Shown here: in pieces, positions 51,142 through 63,279 of the stretch
Layout: each line of letters begins with the position of its first letter
How positions within the stretch are numbered: the stretch's first letter is position 1
Assembly: GCF_015832195.1 (NCBI RefSeq)
Contig: NC_052046.1
Location: 16,856,161 to 16,920,160 of the forward strand
Direction: 5' to 3'
DNA: 64,000 nt
From: Motacilla alba alba
Lineage: Eukaryota; Chordata; Aves; Passeriformes; Motacillidae
Position numbers and translations under genes: made by a program
The notes under the pieces: generated by a model
The model's database searches: none
Seen by the model: the letters and a program-made list of their open reading frames with translations, nothing else
What the model was told of the DNA's origin: nothing

Positions 51142-54109
51142 GTATGTACACTGAGATTATCCTCCATTTCTCTTTCTCTTAAGATGGACTCTGTGTTGCC
51201 AGATAAACACCTGAAAGTAAGTGAAATATTACTGGGCATGAATGCTTAGTAAAAGCCTTACATGAAGAGCAAAGAGATATATAATACTCAGAAACTCTCT
51301 CAAACTAGTAATGGTGATCACATCCAGCTCAGATAGACTATATTTTTAGTAAATCAAAGTATCAATGTCTTGGGTTTTCTTTGCAAGGACAGTAGCAGAG
51401 CTGGATTATTTGTCCTGAAAAAGCAGATGAAAAGCTGAAGGCCGGAGAAGGACTTTGATGAAGTTATTTCCTTCAAATGGCAAAAGACACTTGGTAAGAG
51501 ACTAAGAAAACCTGAAGGACTTGTAATGACCACTGGTATTTACTCTCACTTAAAAGCAAAAAGTTGATGGAACTACACAGTGGAAAATTTCTACATCACA
51601 GCAAGATGGGGATTCCTAAAAGATAAGAAGGAATCTGGTTTGTCCTCTCCCTGCCTGCACTGACCTTGCAGATCATCATACTCAAGGAATCTAATCAGTC
51701 CACGGTGAGTAATCAAGCTTCAAAGTATTGCAAGATACTGCAGTACATCTCCAGAGAAACAAATGCACATATAAGATAAAACCATTAATCTCTTTAGACC
51801 CCAAAGCAAAAGGCAGTATTTGCAGATTATTTCTCACCAGCTGGAACTATACCTGAATGTTATGATCAATATTATAATACATGGGAACTGTAATAGAATT
51901 CCTAATGATAGCAAGACTAGACCACTTACTGAATCTTACCCAGTAGATTCAGCATCTGTCTGCTTGATAATTCATTCACTGGCCTGGAGAGATGACAGCT
52001 ACACCCATTAAATCCTTGGCAAGTTCCCAGGCAACCACTGACCAGACCTGCACATGTTAGTTTGTAACTGCCTGAGAGATCCCTGTCTGAGATGCTGCTG
52101 GTTTTAAATTTACTATTTTAACACACTCCTCACATCCTGCAAACACCTTGAAGGGACTCATTAGTACACATTTCTATCATATATGCTTGAAAAATGTGAA
52201 AAAAAGAAAACAAAACCCCCCTGGTGTTATCACAGATGAAGTTTAGAAGTAGAGAATCTGAGGTGTAAATACAGAGAGACTGAATCCTGAAATTACTGCA
52301 ACAGCCCCTACTGAGATCACTAGGCAAACTGGGTTTTCAGGGTCAGTTTTCTCAGCATCCTCAAAACCATGCCAAATTTTCTCTAAAAAGTTTAGACTGA
52401 TGTGATAAAATCCTTCATGCACATCTCCAGGTTTCTGCTTCCTTATACTGATTTAATTCTTAATGGCTATAATACAACAACAAAACAAAAAAAAAAGATA
52501 GCAAAAGGGTATGTTAGTTCAAGTCCAAAACCTCTCTAGGACTTCAAGCTGAGGACAGCAATTTTTGTAACAAATGCAGGCACAACATACATCCTTTAAA
52601 TGCAGCAGTGTTTAGTAACCATCTTAATTGGTTGGTTGTTTTGGGTTTTTTTGACTGCAAATCCATTCTAATGTCTGGGCTAAGAACTGAATGGAATTGG
52701 TGAGGATTTCTGTGTTTACCTCTGCAATGATTCTATATAATGAAGAAGCTGTGGCTTGCTGTAAAATATCACAGAAAATACTGCAGAGAAAAGCAAAAAT
52801 CAAACATTATGTGTTTGAAAAACTCCTGAGTTACTCAAGAGTGTTTAATGTGCAAATAATTTTCTTATATCAGCTGAACAACAGCTGTTCAAAAAAATGT
52901 CTTGGAATGCAGTAGTAATTTCTGCTTCTTTTTGCTGTTTTTTTTTTCCTTTTGGCAACAAAGCAATAAATCACAGCGCATACAGAAGAGTTCAGCGCCC
53001 CAGCAAAAGCAGTAACTACTTTTCCAAAGTGAAATTTCAAGTTCCTCAACACAGAATTAAGTCAATTAATACCCACAGACCTACACTAATGCAAAATGTT
53101 TTTCAATTCAAATCAGTTTTTCAAGCTTATTACCAAACAGAAACTAAATGCTTTAGTCTCTGTTACATGGACAATGTACAACGTTTGTAACATAAATGCA
53201 ATTCTCTTCACTCATATTTAACTCCCTGTGATTACAACACACTGAACTGAAAGTTCAGTTAGGATCTCTTTTCTCTCTCTCACATCTCACTCTCTACCAG
53301 AATAAATAGCAATCTTGTTTGGATACTTGAATTCCACCTGCAAGAAGTCATTCAGCTCTACTTTTTGCAATTAAAATGGCCAATAGAAATATCTCCAACA
53401 GACAAGAAAAGCATACATATTATTTCAGCCCAAAATCTTTCACAGTTTACAAAGTTAAAAGGAAAGTTGGCTACACATTACTAAAAACTAAAGCTACAGA
53501 GAATAAGTGACATGTTCTGACATGGTACTGTCCAATAAACACACATAATGGTCATATCCACAGGCAAAAAGAGTGACACTTCAAAACCTTAGCTGAAATA
53601 TTTTCTGTCTAACATGCTTAATTGTTTCATCTAATAATCAAAAAAAGCACATATTTTGGGATCAGAAGGGTAAAGTGTCATTATACAGTTCATCGCTTTC
53701 ATAAAACAAGACAAAACTCAGCAACTTTTGAAACAAGACCAATGACATAATGAGATTGCAACATGTTTTTTATGAGAACCATTCTGTGTTCATCTTGATT
53801 TATAAAGTCCAGGTGGAGACCCATTCTACAACCATCCTTGGTCACGTTGTTTCAAAGTCTGATGACAACAAATAAAAATGTTGTCCTTTTTCCAGGTTTT
53901 ACTGCCCAAGTTTCAAATTCTGGCCAATAGATTTTCTTATTCCTTCATATACTCAATCAAATAGCATTTAAAATCTGTCAAAGTATGTTTTCCCATTAAC
54001 AAAGTCAGGAGACTGACCCTCTTTTATCTCCCTCCCTTTAATTTTCTGAGAACAGCTAATGTATGTTGAAGATAGTTATACTCAAATTCTGCACACAGAC
54101 AAGTTATTC

Positions 54110-54200
54110 CTTTTGCAGAAGAATTTTTCCAAGTTATTTGCAGAAGAATTTTCCAAGAAAATTCCAAGAATTTTTCCAAGTTTTCCAAGTTTATCAAGTT
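54110..54200. repeat. Imperfect local repeat around TTTTTCCAAG
   Basis: Overlapping partial copies of GAATTTTTCCAAG, TTTGCAGAAGAA and TTTTCCAAGTT follow one another within 90 bp. This looks like replication slippage in an intron rather than a mobile element. Confidence 0.8.
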
Positions 54201-54708
54201 ACATAAGCTGCCACGTTTTAGTCATTCAGTAAGAGAGCCTGTACAACAGTTAAGATACTTCACACATTTAGTACCACAGCCAATCCAGTCAATAAAAGTT
54301 ATCTTGGGGACAGCCATGAGGACTTTGTCCAGCTGAAATGGATCTGATACTTGGACTTTTCATAGAGAAAAAGGCTGCTCCTTCTGCCAAAAACTAAAAG
54401 CTTCCAACCTCTGACTGCTGGTTAATGGCACCAGAACAGCTCTTCTTGACAAATAGTCTTACAAGCAAAACAGTGGGAATTGCCAAGACCCTGCTAGTAT
54501 CCAAGCAGAAGGGAACAAAGGTTCCTCTTGTGTTCATTACTAGATGCCAGATATTAATGACATAGCAAATCTTGGTGATTGCACTGATGGGTTACATATG
54601 CCTGGTTACTTAATAGATATCAATGGATCACACAAAGAATGAGCAACTGAGATGCTCTCTGAAGTAACAATCCACCCCTCAACTAGCTTTTATAAAGTAA
54701 ATGCTTAC

Positions 54709-54881
54709 CATAGACTGTGTAAAACTGAAGATTTCCTGAGTGGTATCATAAGAATCTACTCTGATCAGCCTTCCAAATTTTGGGGAAGTTACAATCACAA
54801 AAGTTATAGTTCTGTTTCCTGCACTGGTCACATCATTGGTTACAGCTTTCAGATCATGTTGTGAAATAGGTTTCCTGGAAC
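54709..54881 (-). CDS. CSPG4B: CSPG4-family proteoglycan, third exon from the 3' end
   Basis: 173 bp. The acceptor is ACATTTTTAG before 54881; the first two bases, GT, complete a Gly codon begun upstream. The donor is CTATG|GTAAGC at 54708, and the exon ends on a codon boundary. It reads SRKPISQHDLKAVTNDV, then NRTITFVIVTSPKFGRLIRV, and ends EIFSFTQSM. This is the start and middle of a CSPG repeat: 'pIt..dL' opening, 'f.v...P.fG.l' core and FTQ close. An NRT sequon is present. The donor matches the consensus well. Confidence 0.92.
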
Positions 54882-55934
54882 CTAAAAATGTCAAGTATAG
54901 GAAAAAGATTTACAACAACTTTTTCTTCCAAAAGTCTAAGTTTTGTATGCACAACTCACACTCTCACACAGGTATTCTATTCTCACACAGGTTAGCATTT
55001 TAATAACACTTACAAGATCAGCAGGGTTACTCTTTTTCTAGTTACCTTCTGGTTACAACTCTTTGACAGCTTTTTCAATTAAAAAGCCCATTAGTAGGAT
55101 GCACCCACATTTTAAAAATGCAAAAATTGCAGTTCTCTTCAGCACATGTAATCACTTAATACTGGCTTCTGCAAAAACTACCTGAAGTATAGATCAGAGC
55201 ATATATAAGAAGTTCTGTTTCTACATCACATGTCTAGAACCAAATTCAAACTCCAATGTTTTTGGGATTCCCAGTTGCCACAGAAGACATAGGTGATTTG
55301 ACTCAGAGAAGACTCAAAATGCAAAGTTTCTAGTGAACACATAAACCAAAATCAATCATTAACAAAAGTACACTTTATCAATATGAAATAGGATTTTCAT
55401 TAAATAAAATTATAACATAAGTACTGAATTAAACAAACTAGGAAGAACACCATGTAACAGAAGAAACAGCCTGAACTGAAATAACGTATTATTTATTAGG
55501 ATAGATGGAGAATGAGTGGTAACAAAATTCTTTTAATACACAGCATGACACTAACCTTACTAAGGTTACCTCTGCCTTAAAGATTATAAAGAGCTTTCTG
55601 GAATTAGTCAAACCAAGACAATTTTTGACACAGCTGGGGCAATAATTTCCTAAAAGAAAAAAAAATATCTGGCTTCTTTTTGATGCAGTTTCAAGGTACA
55701 CAGTTAGCAAACTAAAATTTATGTTCAATGATCATTTTAGAGGAGCAAGATTCCCATCATCCTATTCCCCCTCTATTCCCACTTCTGCCTCTGTTTTCAG
55801 ATTTTCTCTTCTCCTTGAGCAACAAGATTTATAGGTTTCAATACAAAATTTCAAATACTATAAATATACTATATTAAATATACTTGAAGTCTATCTCATA
55901 CAAGAATAATACAAAATACACAAAATAACACATA

Positions 55935-55990
<56 letters not shown>

Positions 55991-58987
55991 ATAATATTCA
56001 GAAGAAAAAAAACATGGTAAGGACACTGAAGACTAGGGATGCTTTGAAAGCCATTATTAATACCAGGAGCCTGCTTCTTCACATCTGCTTGTGCTCTGGT
56101 TCAAATAACAACAATTTGAAACAGAGCTGTTATAAGATCTTCTGCCTCTTCCTGTTTTCCCATTTTTACCTTCCCATGTCTCTCTGTGTCCATACTGTTT
56201 TGAAAAGTGAAGGAGTCTCTTGGGTTGAGAAAAATTCTCTCAGACAATATTTAATTCAAGAAGTCTCCCTCCTCTACTTCTCCCTTCTTTTCCTTTTTTT
56301 TTTCTGTGACAGGAAGGGAGGGAACCATGACCTTGCGCATACAGCAGATGTGGTCAAGAATGTACAACTTAGCACAAGAGTTAATCAGACCACATAAACC
56401 TGCAAATGCAGTTCTTCGCATAACCTGCTAGTTATGCAAATCAGGCCTTACTGCCTTAACAGAGTACGACAGAGTAACTCCAAAACATGGTCACACTGTA
56501 GTGATGGAAGTTACTGCTCCAATTTTTCTTGACCATACCAGGATACCACACCACTGCCATCACAGAGCATGGCCATGGGGAGCAAGGTCATCTTTCACAA
56601 AACTAGACCTGACCTCACTCCCTGAACACCACAGACTGAAATACAGTCTAGAGACACAGACAACATAGTCTATCAATCTCTTCTGTAAATTAGCATCCTC
56701 CCCAAACATAACTTTCTCCTTCATCCGCTTCTCACCTGAGAGTTGAGAACTTCCCTGGCACTCACATTAGCTCTCCAGTCTGACACTCTCTGCTCAATAG
56801 AGTGGAAGGTTATTTGCCAGCCAGCAGACTGGATGAAAGAACATTAAAGTGAGAACACTGCTTGTGTGTTCCCAATCACAGAAGAAGAGACCACAAAAAC
56901 CCCATCCAAACACAGGGGACAGGAACAGATAGAAGAGGAAGACACACAACAAGAACAGGTGACACTGAGGAGGGCCAAGCTAATCAATTCAAGTAGAGTG
57001 CAATAGCATAATGTTGGTGCCTAATAATTTTGTTACACATTTTTACTGCCTACATTTAAGATCTGGAAAATGCTTTGGCATGGGCATGCTCCCTACCACC
57101 GCTGAACAGTTATAAATCATCTCATCTACAGACTGATTAGACAGCTCTGCTTCCAATTAATTAGAAGTCAGGCTTACTCTCCTCAGAGAAACTCAGCTCA
57201 TTTCTTTTTTGAGCAATTGCCTTCCTGAAGAAGCAAATCCTTCCACTGCACATATCTAGCGTACAGTAGAAAAAGCTAATATATCTAGCAGTCAATTTTC
57301 TGAGTATGCTGAATAAACAAGCTTCTGTTAAAACAGAAAAAAAATCTATGAACTATATAAACAGATCTGGTATACCCAACACAGAAAAAGACAGCAGCTC
57401 ATGCTCTTATAAAATTGCAGAACAATATGCTTTAGAGAATAGTTTATACCCAGTCATGAAGACATAGTAAGTTCTTCATAATAAATTCATTTTTTACTAC
57501 CCCAGAGAGATTTCTCAAGCTGGCTCAAAAATACCCCTTTTTAGTAGGGCTATAAAATTTAACAGGCCACTGACTGTTGTTTTTATATATAGTAACCATT
57601 TGACACCCTAGATGTTGTAAGTCATTTCATGATGGCAAAGTACAGCTGAAAGCCTACAGCTCCAGAATGTCCCCAAAAAATACCGTAAGAGAACATGTAA
57701 AAAAGCTAGTAACACTTTATCACATCTAAAGAGGATTTTGCTAACCCAAAGTAAGTAAGAATTCAGGGAAAAAAACTGCAATCTTGGATGAATACAGTTT
57801 GCAGTGCTGAAAGAAATACTGTATTTTGTAAACAGAAGAACTGATTGACAGCCTAGAGACTTTGCCTTCTATGGAAGTATTAGGCATACTTTTCTTACAA
57901 TTATCATTGGCTTAAGATAGAATTCCAGTAAATCCCTGTGCCCAAAGCAACCTTACACACCAAAATTCCAGGTTAATAAGCTTTGTGAGTGGATTTATGT
58001 GAATCCTATTTATACTGACTGAATTAGAAGATCATGCTGCTACAATCTCATTTTTTTGTTGCCTGTGTTTAAGTGGCTTTTGCTGCAAACCTTTGTTTAC
58101 GCAACTTATATTCAGGAAGTGCCAGAAGATAAAGTGCTCCTCTTCCATATCCAATTAATAAATCAAGGTACAGATTACAACCTCTAAAATTCTGCTAATT
58201 CTTAGTATCTCTCTGATTCTACAGATCACATTCAGAGAAACAAAAAAAGAAAGCACCACAAACAGAAATGTGATGCAAGATACTACTGAGAGAAAACTAA
58301 TATTTATTTCTCCTTTAATCCTGCAATAAGTGTTAGATTCCTAACTCAATGACGGATTACTCTTGCCAGTGCAAAGGAATAAACGGCTCTGATGACACCT
58401 CTTAGAACATCAGCTCCTTCAATGGTATGATTTCATTAAAAAACACTCAGCTGCTGAACCAGCTAGCTACAAATGCACAAATATGAATCGAAGTTTTCCA
58501 GCCTTCAGATACCTCAGTGAGTCTGTGCTGCTGTCTATAACTCATTTTAAACAAAAGAAAAGTGACCTAGTAATCTGGAAAACTTACACGTGGATTCAGA
58601 ATCTCATGGCCACAAGCTTCACTTGCTTTTACAAGGTGCTATCACAACCCCCTAGGACATCTCTAAATATCCAAATGGACTACAGAGATTTTAAACAAAC
58701 CTAAATAGGACATCTCCAGAGACTAGGTAGAAAGTGTTATTATCACAGTGTAGTTGAACATTTCCCTGCCAGTTTCTATGACTCCAAGCATGCACATATC
58801 AAAAGGCTAAAGACTGCAAAGCAAAAAAGCAGTATGCTGTTTGAGAAAACATTAACCCTTTTTTTAAAAACACACATAAATGTTTCCAGCTACACTTTTC
58901 CATAGTTTAGTCAGTTAATTATCTGACAAATAACTATCAGGCAATATTTTCAAGTGGACAAAATCATGATCATCTCAAAAAACAGAC
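54882..58987 (-). other. Intron with a TA microsatellite
   Basis: 4,106 bp, interrupting a Gly codon after base one. Apart from the dinucleotide array at 55930-55988 I see only unique sequence; a 151-codon plus frame at 55942-56397 is read out of that array and is not a gene. Confidence 0.85.
55930..55988. repeat. (TA)n microsatellite with a TG patch
   Basis: CATATATATGTGTGTATATA followed by an unbroken TA run to ATATATG. The alternating purine-pyrimidine array is likely to vary in length. Confidence 0.97.
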
Positions 58988-59119
58988 CTGGAAAGACTCT
59001 GAGCCCTTTGTTCACTTCAAGGCTAATGACCAGCATCTGAGCTGTGATGCTAAAAATCTGTTGGGGTGCAAAGTTCAAACCATCTGTCAACTGAAAGTTG
59101 AAGCCTCCAGACATTGCTC
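58988..59119 (-). CDS. CSPG4B: CSPG4-family proteoglycan, fourth exon from the 3' end
   Basis: 132 bp. The acceptor is GATTTCCACAG before 59119; two bases, GA, complete a Gly codon. The donor is TTTCCAG|GTCTG at 58987, leaving one base, G. The translation AMSGGFNFQLTDGLNFAPQQ then IFSITAQMLVISLEVNKGLR is the end of one CSPG repeat (F-x-F-x-x-x-D-G block) and the linker into the next (VFP, then GSRKPI in the following exon). The short length and phase agree with both neighbours. Confidence 0.93.
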
Positions 59120-62100
59120 CTGTGGAAATCAAAACCATAAATTTATTCTTGTATTACTCTGTCACACAAAACACAAACATACACTGGATATCTTTCACTC
59201 TTGGCTACAGTGCAATATTGTTGAAGAATACATTCAGGACAGGTAGATCTGGGTGCAGCTGCAGTGGAGCTGTGCAGGTTCAGCTCTGGGTGGCAGGAGC
59301 CTGAGGCAAGAGGCCCTGAACTGCCGAGCCTTTGCTTAACGAAGGGCACTGGGACTTGCTGCCAGGGGATCAACACTCAGGGACATGGCAGAAGCTGAGG
59401 ACTTCAGACTTTCTCGGCTTAGACTAAAAAGTCTTTTGGTCAGGGCCCCCTGTCAGGGGCTCCCAATCAGAGCCGCTACTCTGTAGTTGCACAATAATTA
59501 AATTATTTTAAGGATACAGACACCTGAGATTCTGCTAAGGGAAAACTGCGGTGAAGTCAGTGAGGAAACCTTGTTTGACTTTGTGAGTGTTGGGTATGTA
59601 GAGAGTCAAGCAGGCTTCACTGGAGCCACCAGATGAGAAAGGGGCTCCATCTCAACAATCAAAGTCTTGGGTGGTGTCAGTGTAACTGCTAAAGAGACTG
59701 CTGGATAAGCAGACAGGAAAGTTTCCTTACCAATATATCCAAGACGATCCTGAAAGCAACTTTTGATCAGAGCCCTTTTATGTTAGAATTAAATAAATTG
59801 CAATTAACTCATTCCCCAGGAAGAACTACTGGCTGCTGTTTTCAGTGAAAGCCAGACACCCCTTAGATGTAAATCATCAGGAGTGCCCCCTTCTTCTTTT
59901 TCTTCACTGATTCTTCACTGACACTGAAATCTAATAAACTTGGGGAGAAAATTACTCCAAAATTTCCCACTCCATTTATGTCTTAGGAAGGTCCAAAGCC
60001 CTTAGGCAGTCACATTTTGGCAAAGAAGGAATTTGGGGAGAAAGGTAACTTGAATGTTCTCTCATTTTTTTTTCTATTTAAAGGTCTGAATAAACTCTCA
60101 GGTTGTTTCCTTAGCCTCTTCACTGCGCTTCAGGTTTGCTGAAGAAGGTATGTTGTCACAGCTTAAACTATTTCAGAGGTTATGTGTACTCATAATAAAT
60201 GCACATTTTTCCCTTTAATCTTAGGATCTGTATGTACTTTGGCACAAGCAATAACAAAATAGCTCAAGGAGTCTGAGTGGATTCCTGTAAAAATACATGT
60301 CTCAGAACTGACAGGCTGCTTTTAAGCAGAGGTTCCCCATGTTGTTTAATTAGGTAAAAAGACAAAGAAAAAAGTGAAATATTAAATGTTGCAAAGAATT
60401 ACCACGCTCTTTTATTTGCTTTGTCCAATTTAGTCATAAGGTATTGCTGCAAGAATATAGATACAGAAAGCCAGAGAGTACCACACACTTTCATGTAAAG
60501 ATCATCATACTTTGCCTAACTATAAATTAACATATCAGAAGAATCAATTATGTGTTCTGAGATTACAGTTAAAAATACATCTAAGAAATGCTCTTATATT
60601 AGCCAGGCAGCTGAAGCAGCTCTGGGAGATCTGATCATATCGTTTTTATTTTAAAAGTTTTTATTTTCTGATATATTCTAATAAAAAAGAACCAGCTGCT
60701 TATTCAAAAAAAGCATCTGGGAGTCTATTATTTGTACTAAGTTGAAAAAAAAACCCCAAACCAACCTGCTTAAGCAGCCTCACTTGTTTTTTGGCTAAGG
60801 CAGGTCAACTGCTTGATTGACATAGATGGTTTGTTATCAGCAGTCAGGAACAGAACTGCATCTTGAAGGTCTGATTGGGTGGAGCATTTATCTTTTTATC
60901 ACAATTAATTTTTTTAAGTGTGTCTGATCAGAGGTGATTAAAAGGACACCAGAAAGAGGGTTTGTAAAAGCCGCACTGAGAAGCACCATGACTTCAGAAC
61001 CAACAAGAGTTCAATTTTTTACTGCCCCTAAGAAAAACCCTGTGAGGGTTTAAGGGCAGGGCCCATACTGCAAAAGTGAGAGGGGAGAACCCTAGAGTGA
61101 AGCAAGAGTGAAAAAGAGAAAAAGCAAAGGAATTCTTACATTGAAAGAGGGGTACAGAAAAGGAAAAGTGTGTTCTAGTTTTGCACTTACACTGGTGATA
61201 GAACAATCAGAGATTATGGAGGAAAGAAATAAAAATCCAAGGGGAAAACACACGAGCAAAGGGGAAGATTTGCAACTCACACCACAGAATAAGCAGCATA
61301 ATGTAACTCATAAGCAATGTGAAGGGAAAATTCTGAGGTCTAATTTAGAGGCATAAAAGCAAAGTATAGTAATATGTTCATTGGCAGTGAAAAAGACACT
61401 GAGAATGAAGAGTCATTGCCACGTACATTTGTAAAAAATGTATAGTGCCATAAGGAGTAGCCAGAGGATGGAAGAGCTGCCTCAGCCAAGAAGAACCTGC
61501 TCTTCCCTTTGGAAAGGGTTCAAGAGAGTCAGAAGAGTGGACAGGGGTACTTCCAAGAGGAGACAAAGCAGCCAGAACACACTGTAAGACTGATGACAAG
61601 GAACAGAGGAAACACAGAGAAAAGGGAGAAAAATCTGAATGACAGCAACAACATAAGGAAAGGCCCTAGATAAGGCTGGAGGCAATAAGATGGGAGTAAA
61701 ATCCATATTTCCAGCAACAGATAAAGATGAAGGAGGGAAGAAAACTGCTGACCAAGAAATGCAAAGAAGCTAAATGACCAGAGTATTTTGTGAAGCACTG
61801 GAGACCATAAGGCTGAGCAGACAGCAGAGCCAGAGCGGCTGCAAGACCCAACACACAACCTGGGTAATTTTATGTTACAAATTTACTCTACACTCCCACT
61901 CACTGGAAAATGACATTTTCTGTTCTTTTCACTTTTATTAATCAAGATTCACTCTCTAAGACTACAGATGTGCATTTGCCCTTTCTGGAACACAGAGCAG
62001 ATTAATTTCCTCACACTTACCACTGTCCTACCATCATAGGGCTTCTTACATGTCAAAGTCTCCCTTGGAACAATTTAAATAGCTTGGCTCACTTTCATCA

Positions 62101-63080
62101 TGCTTTTGACCTTTTATTTCCTGACCAAATTATTTGAGCAGGATACTTACACCACCAGCTGATTGTAAAGCAATTTCAGCAACACATATGCACCTTGCAA
62201 GATAGTGCATCATAAGGCAGAGTACTTCAGCCTCATGAGGACAGCACAAATCTGGAGTGACTGCTGCACTCAAGGGAGCACTGGAACACCAGCCTGCCTC
62301 AGGGCTGGCAGGAGAGCTGTGTATCTCTTCTATCTCCATCCCAAAACAACGATTTATTCCTTCTGTAGCAACTCCTTTCTTCTTTCAACTGAGGCAAGTA
62401 GTAATACAGCTGGAGCAGGAAACAGGTAGCTATCACCCTGTGAAAGCCCTACCTCTTCTGGCTGCAATTCCACTGGGAACTTTTTTCTTGTGGCTTCCCA
62501 CCACTGCCACTCAAGGATGCATGAAGCTGCCCTGACTTCTTTTATTCCCCACACATTCTCCCAAAAGAAAAAAAAAAACCCCAATCTCTAGCTCTGGACA
62601 ATACGAGAAAGAGACAATGTTTAAAGCTTAATTCTTTCAGAACCTGAAAGGGACATCAGCATCACACAGATGATGAACCATAGCTTCATCATCCATCCCT
62701 GCACCATGGCAGGTATCTGTGAGACTGCTGGTCCATGAACAGCTTTGCACTGTAGCAAGACAGAAAAGCGTCAGGAACTTTTCCATCACAGCAGTCATAA
62801 AAATGTATTTCCTGTCTCTGAAAGGTGCATGGAAATGTTCCCCTACTGTAAAATTGTTTTCAGAAAGAAGGCTGCTATTTTCTCAGTGAGCACACATTTA
62901 AGTAGACATAAGACATCTTGTTTAGTTTTTGAGCTAATGTATAATGTATAACACTTTACGTAACCAGTGTTCTAAGATCTTTGTGATGTTACAGTGGGAT
63001 CTTTAACGGATTATAAACACAAATGTACTAAATAGGAGCACTATTCCGGTATCAGATGTGGTAGTTTTGAAATCACGTAC
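59120..63080 (-). other. Intron, purine-rich in its middle
   Basis: 3,961 bp, interrupting a Gly codon after base one. The plus strand is strikingly purine-rich from about 61070 to 61850. The part at about 59220-59560 (G+C-richer, with a later AATAATTAAATTATTTTAAGG block) could be a decayed LTR, but I found no ends. No exon is needed between the flanking ones. Confidence 0.82.
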
Positions 63081-63279
63081 CATTGTGTACAAATACCAGC
63101 TGCCCTTTAATTATATGAGCCTGGGTAAAAGTAAGGATGCTCTTGTTTAGAGAAGACTTCAGAGCCAAGTGTCCATTGCTAGGTGGAGTAATAGAATACA
63201 CCAGTTCTGATGGTGAGGAGTCCTTGTCTTCTGCACAGAGGTCATCAACAGTTATTTCTGTGACTGAACCCACCCAGAC
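63081..63279 (-). CDS. CSPG4B: CSPG4-family proteoglycan, fifth exon from the 3' end
   Basis: 199 bp. The acceptor is CCTTTTCTAG before 63279, and the exon starts on a codon boundary (VWVGSVTEITVDDLCAED). The donor is ACAATG|GTACGTG at 63080, a good consensus, leaving one base, G. It carries most of a CSPG repeat: 'ITVDDL' opening, ELVYSITPPSNGHLALKSSL core with the P-x-x-G-x-L block, then LTFTQAHIIKGQLVFVHNG. The last residues flow directly into AMSGGFNFQ of the next exon. An NKS sequon lies in the core. Upstream exons are beyond the window. Confidence 0.92.

Larger units (their letters stand above)
50225..54708 (-). other. Intron with a CR1 insertion
   Basis: 4,484 bp, phase 0. It contains the CR1 copy B (50357-51141) near its 3' end, a T/G-rich run (about 52628-52655) and a slippage-type repeat of TTTTCCAAG (54110-54200). 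No additional exon is required, since the flanking exons join in phase within one conserved repeat block. Confidence 0.85.
47491..63279 (-). other. CSPG4B: Gene span: 3' part of a CSPG4-family proteoglycan
   Basis: Five minus-strand exons (63081-63279, 58988-59119, 54709-54881, 50041-50224, 47491-49538) join with matching codon phases into 912 codons including the stop, with no in-frame stop and GT/AG at every junction in the window. The family (CSPG4/NG2) consists of large type I membrane proteins with two N-terminal laminin-G domains, about 15 CSPG repeats, one membrane span and a short tail that binds PDZ proteins; only the C-terminal ~40% is here. The gene continues beyond the right edge. 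I prefer CSPG4B over CSPG4 because the tail, apart from its last ~22 residues, does not look like the CSPG4 tail as I recall it. Family assignment is firm, paralogue assignment is moderate. Confidence 0.8.

Noticed and set aside
50616..51249. Overlapping frames inside the proteoglycan intron as an alternative exon
   Set aside because: They belong to CR1 copy B, and the exons on either side already join in phase.
55942..56397. 151-codon plus frame
   Set aside because: It begins inside the TA microsatellite (YIYI repeats) and continues into intron sequence.
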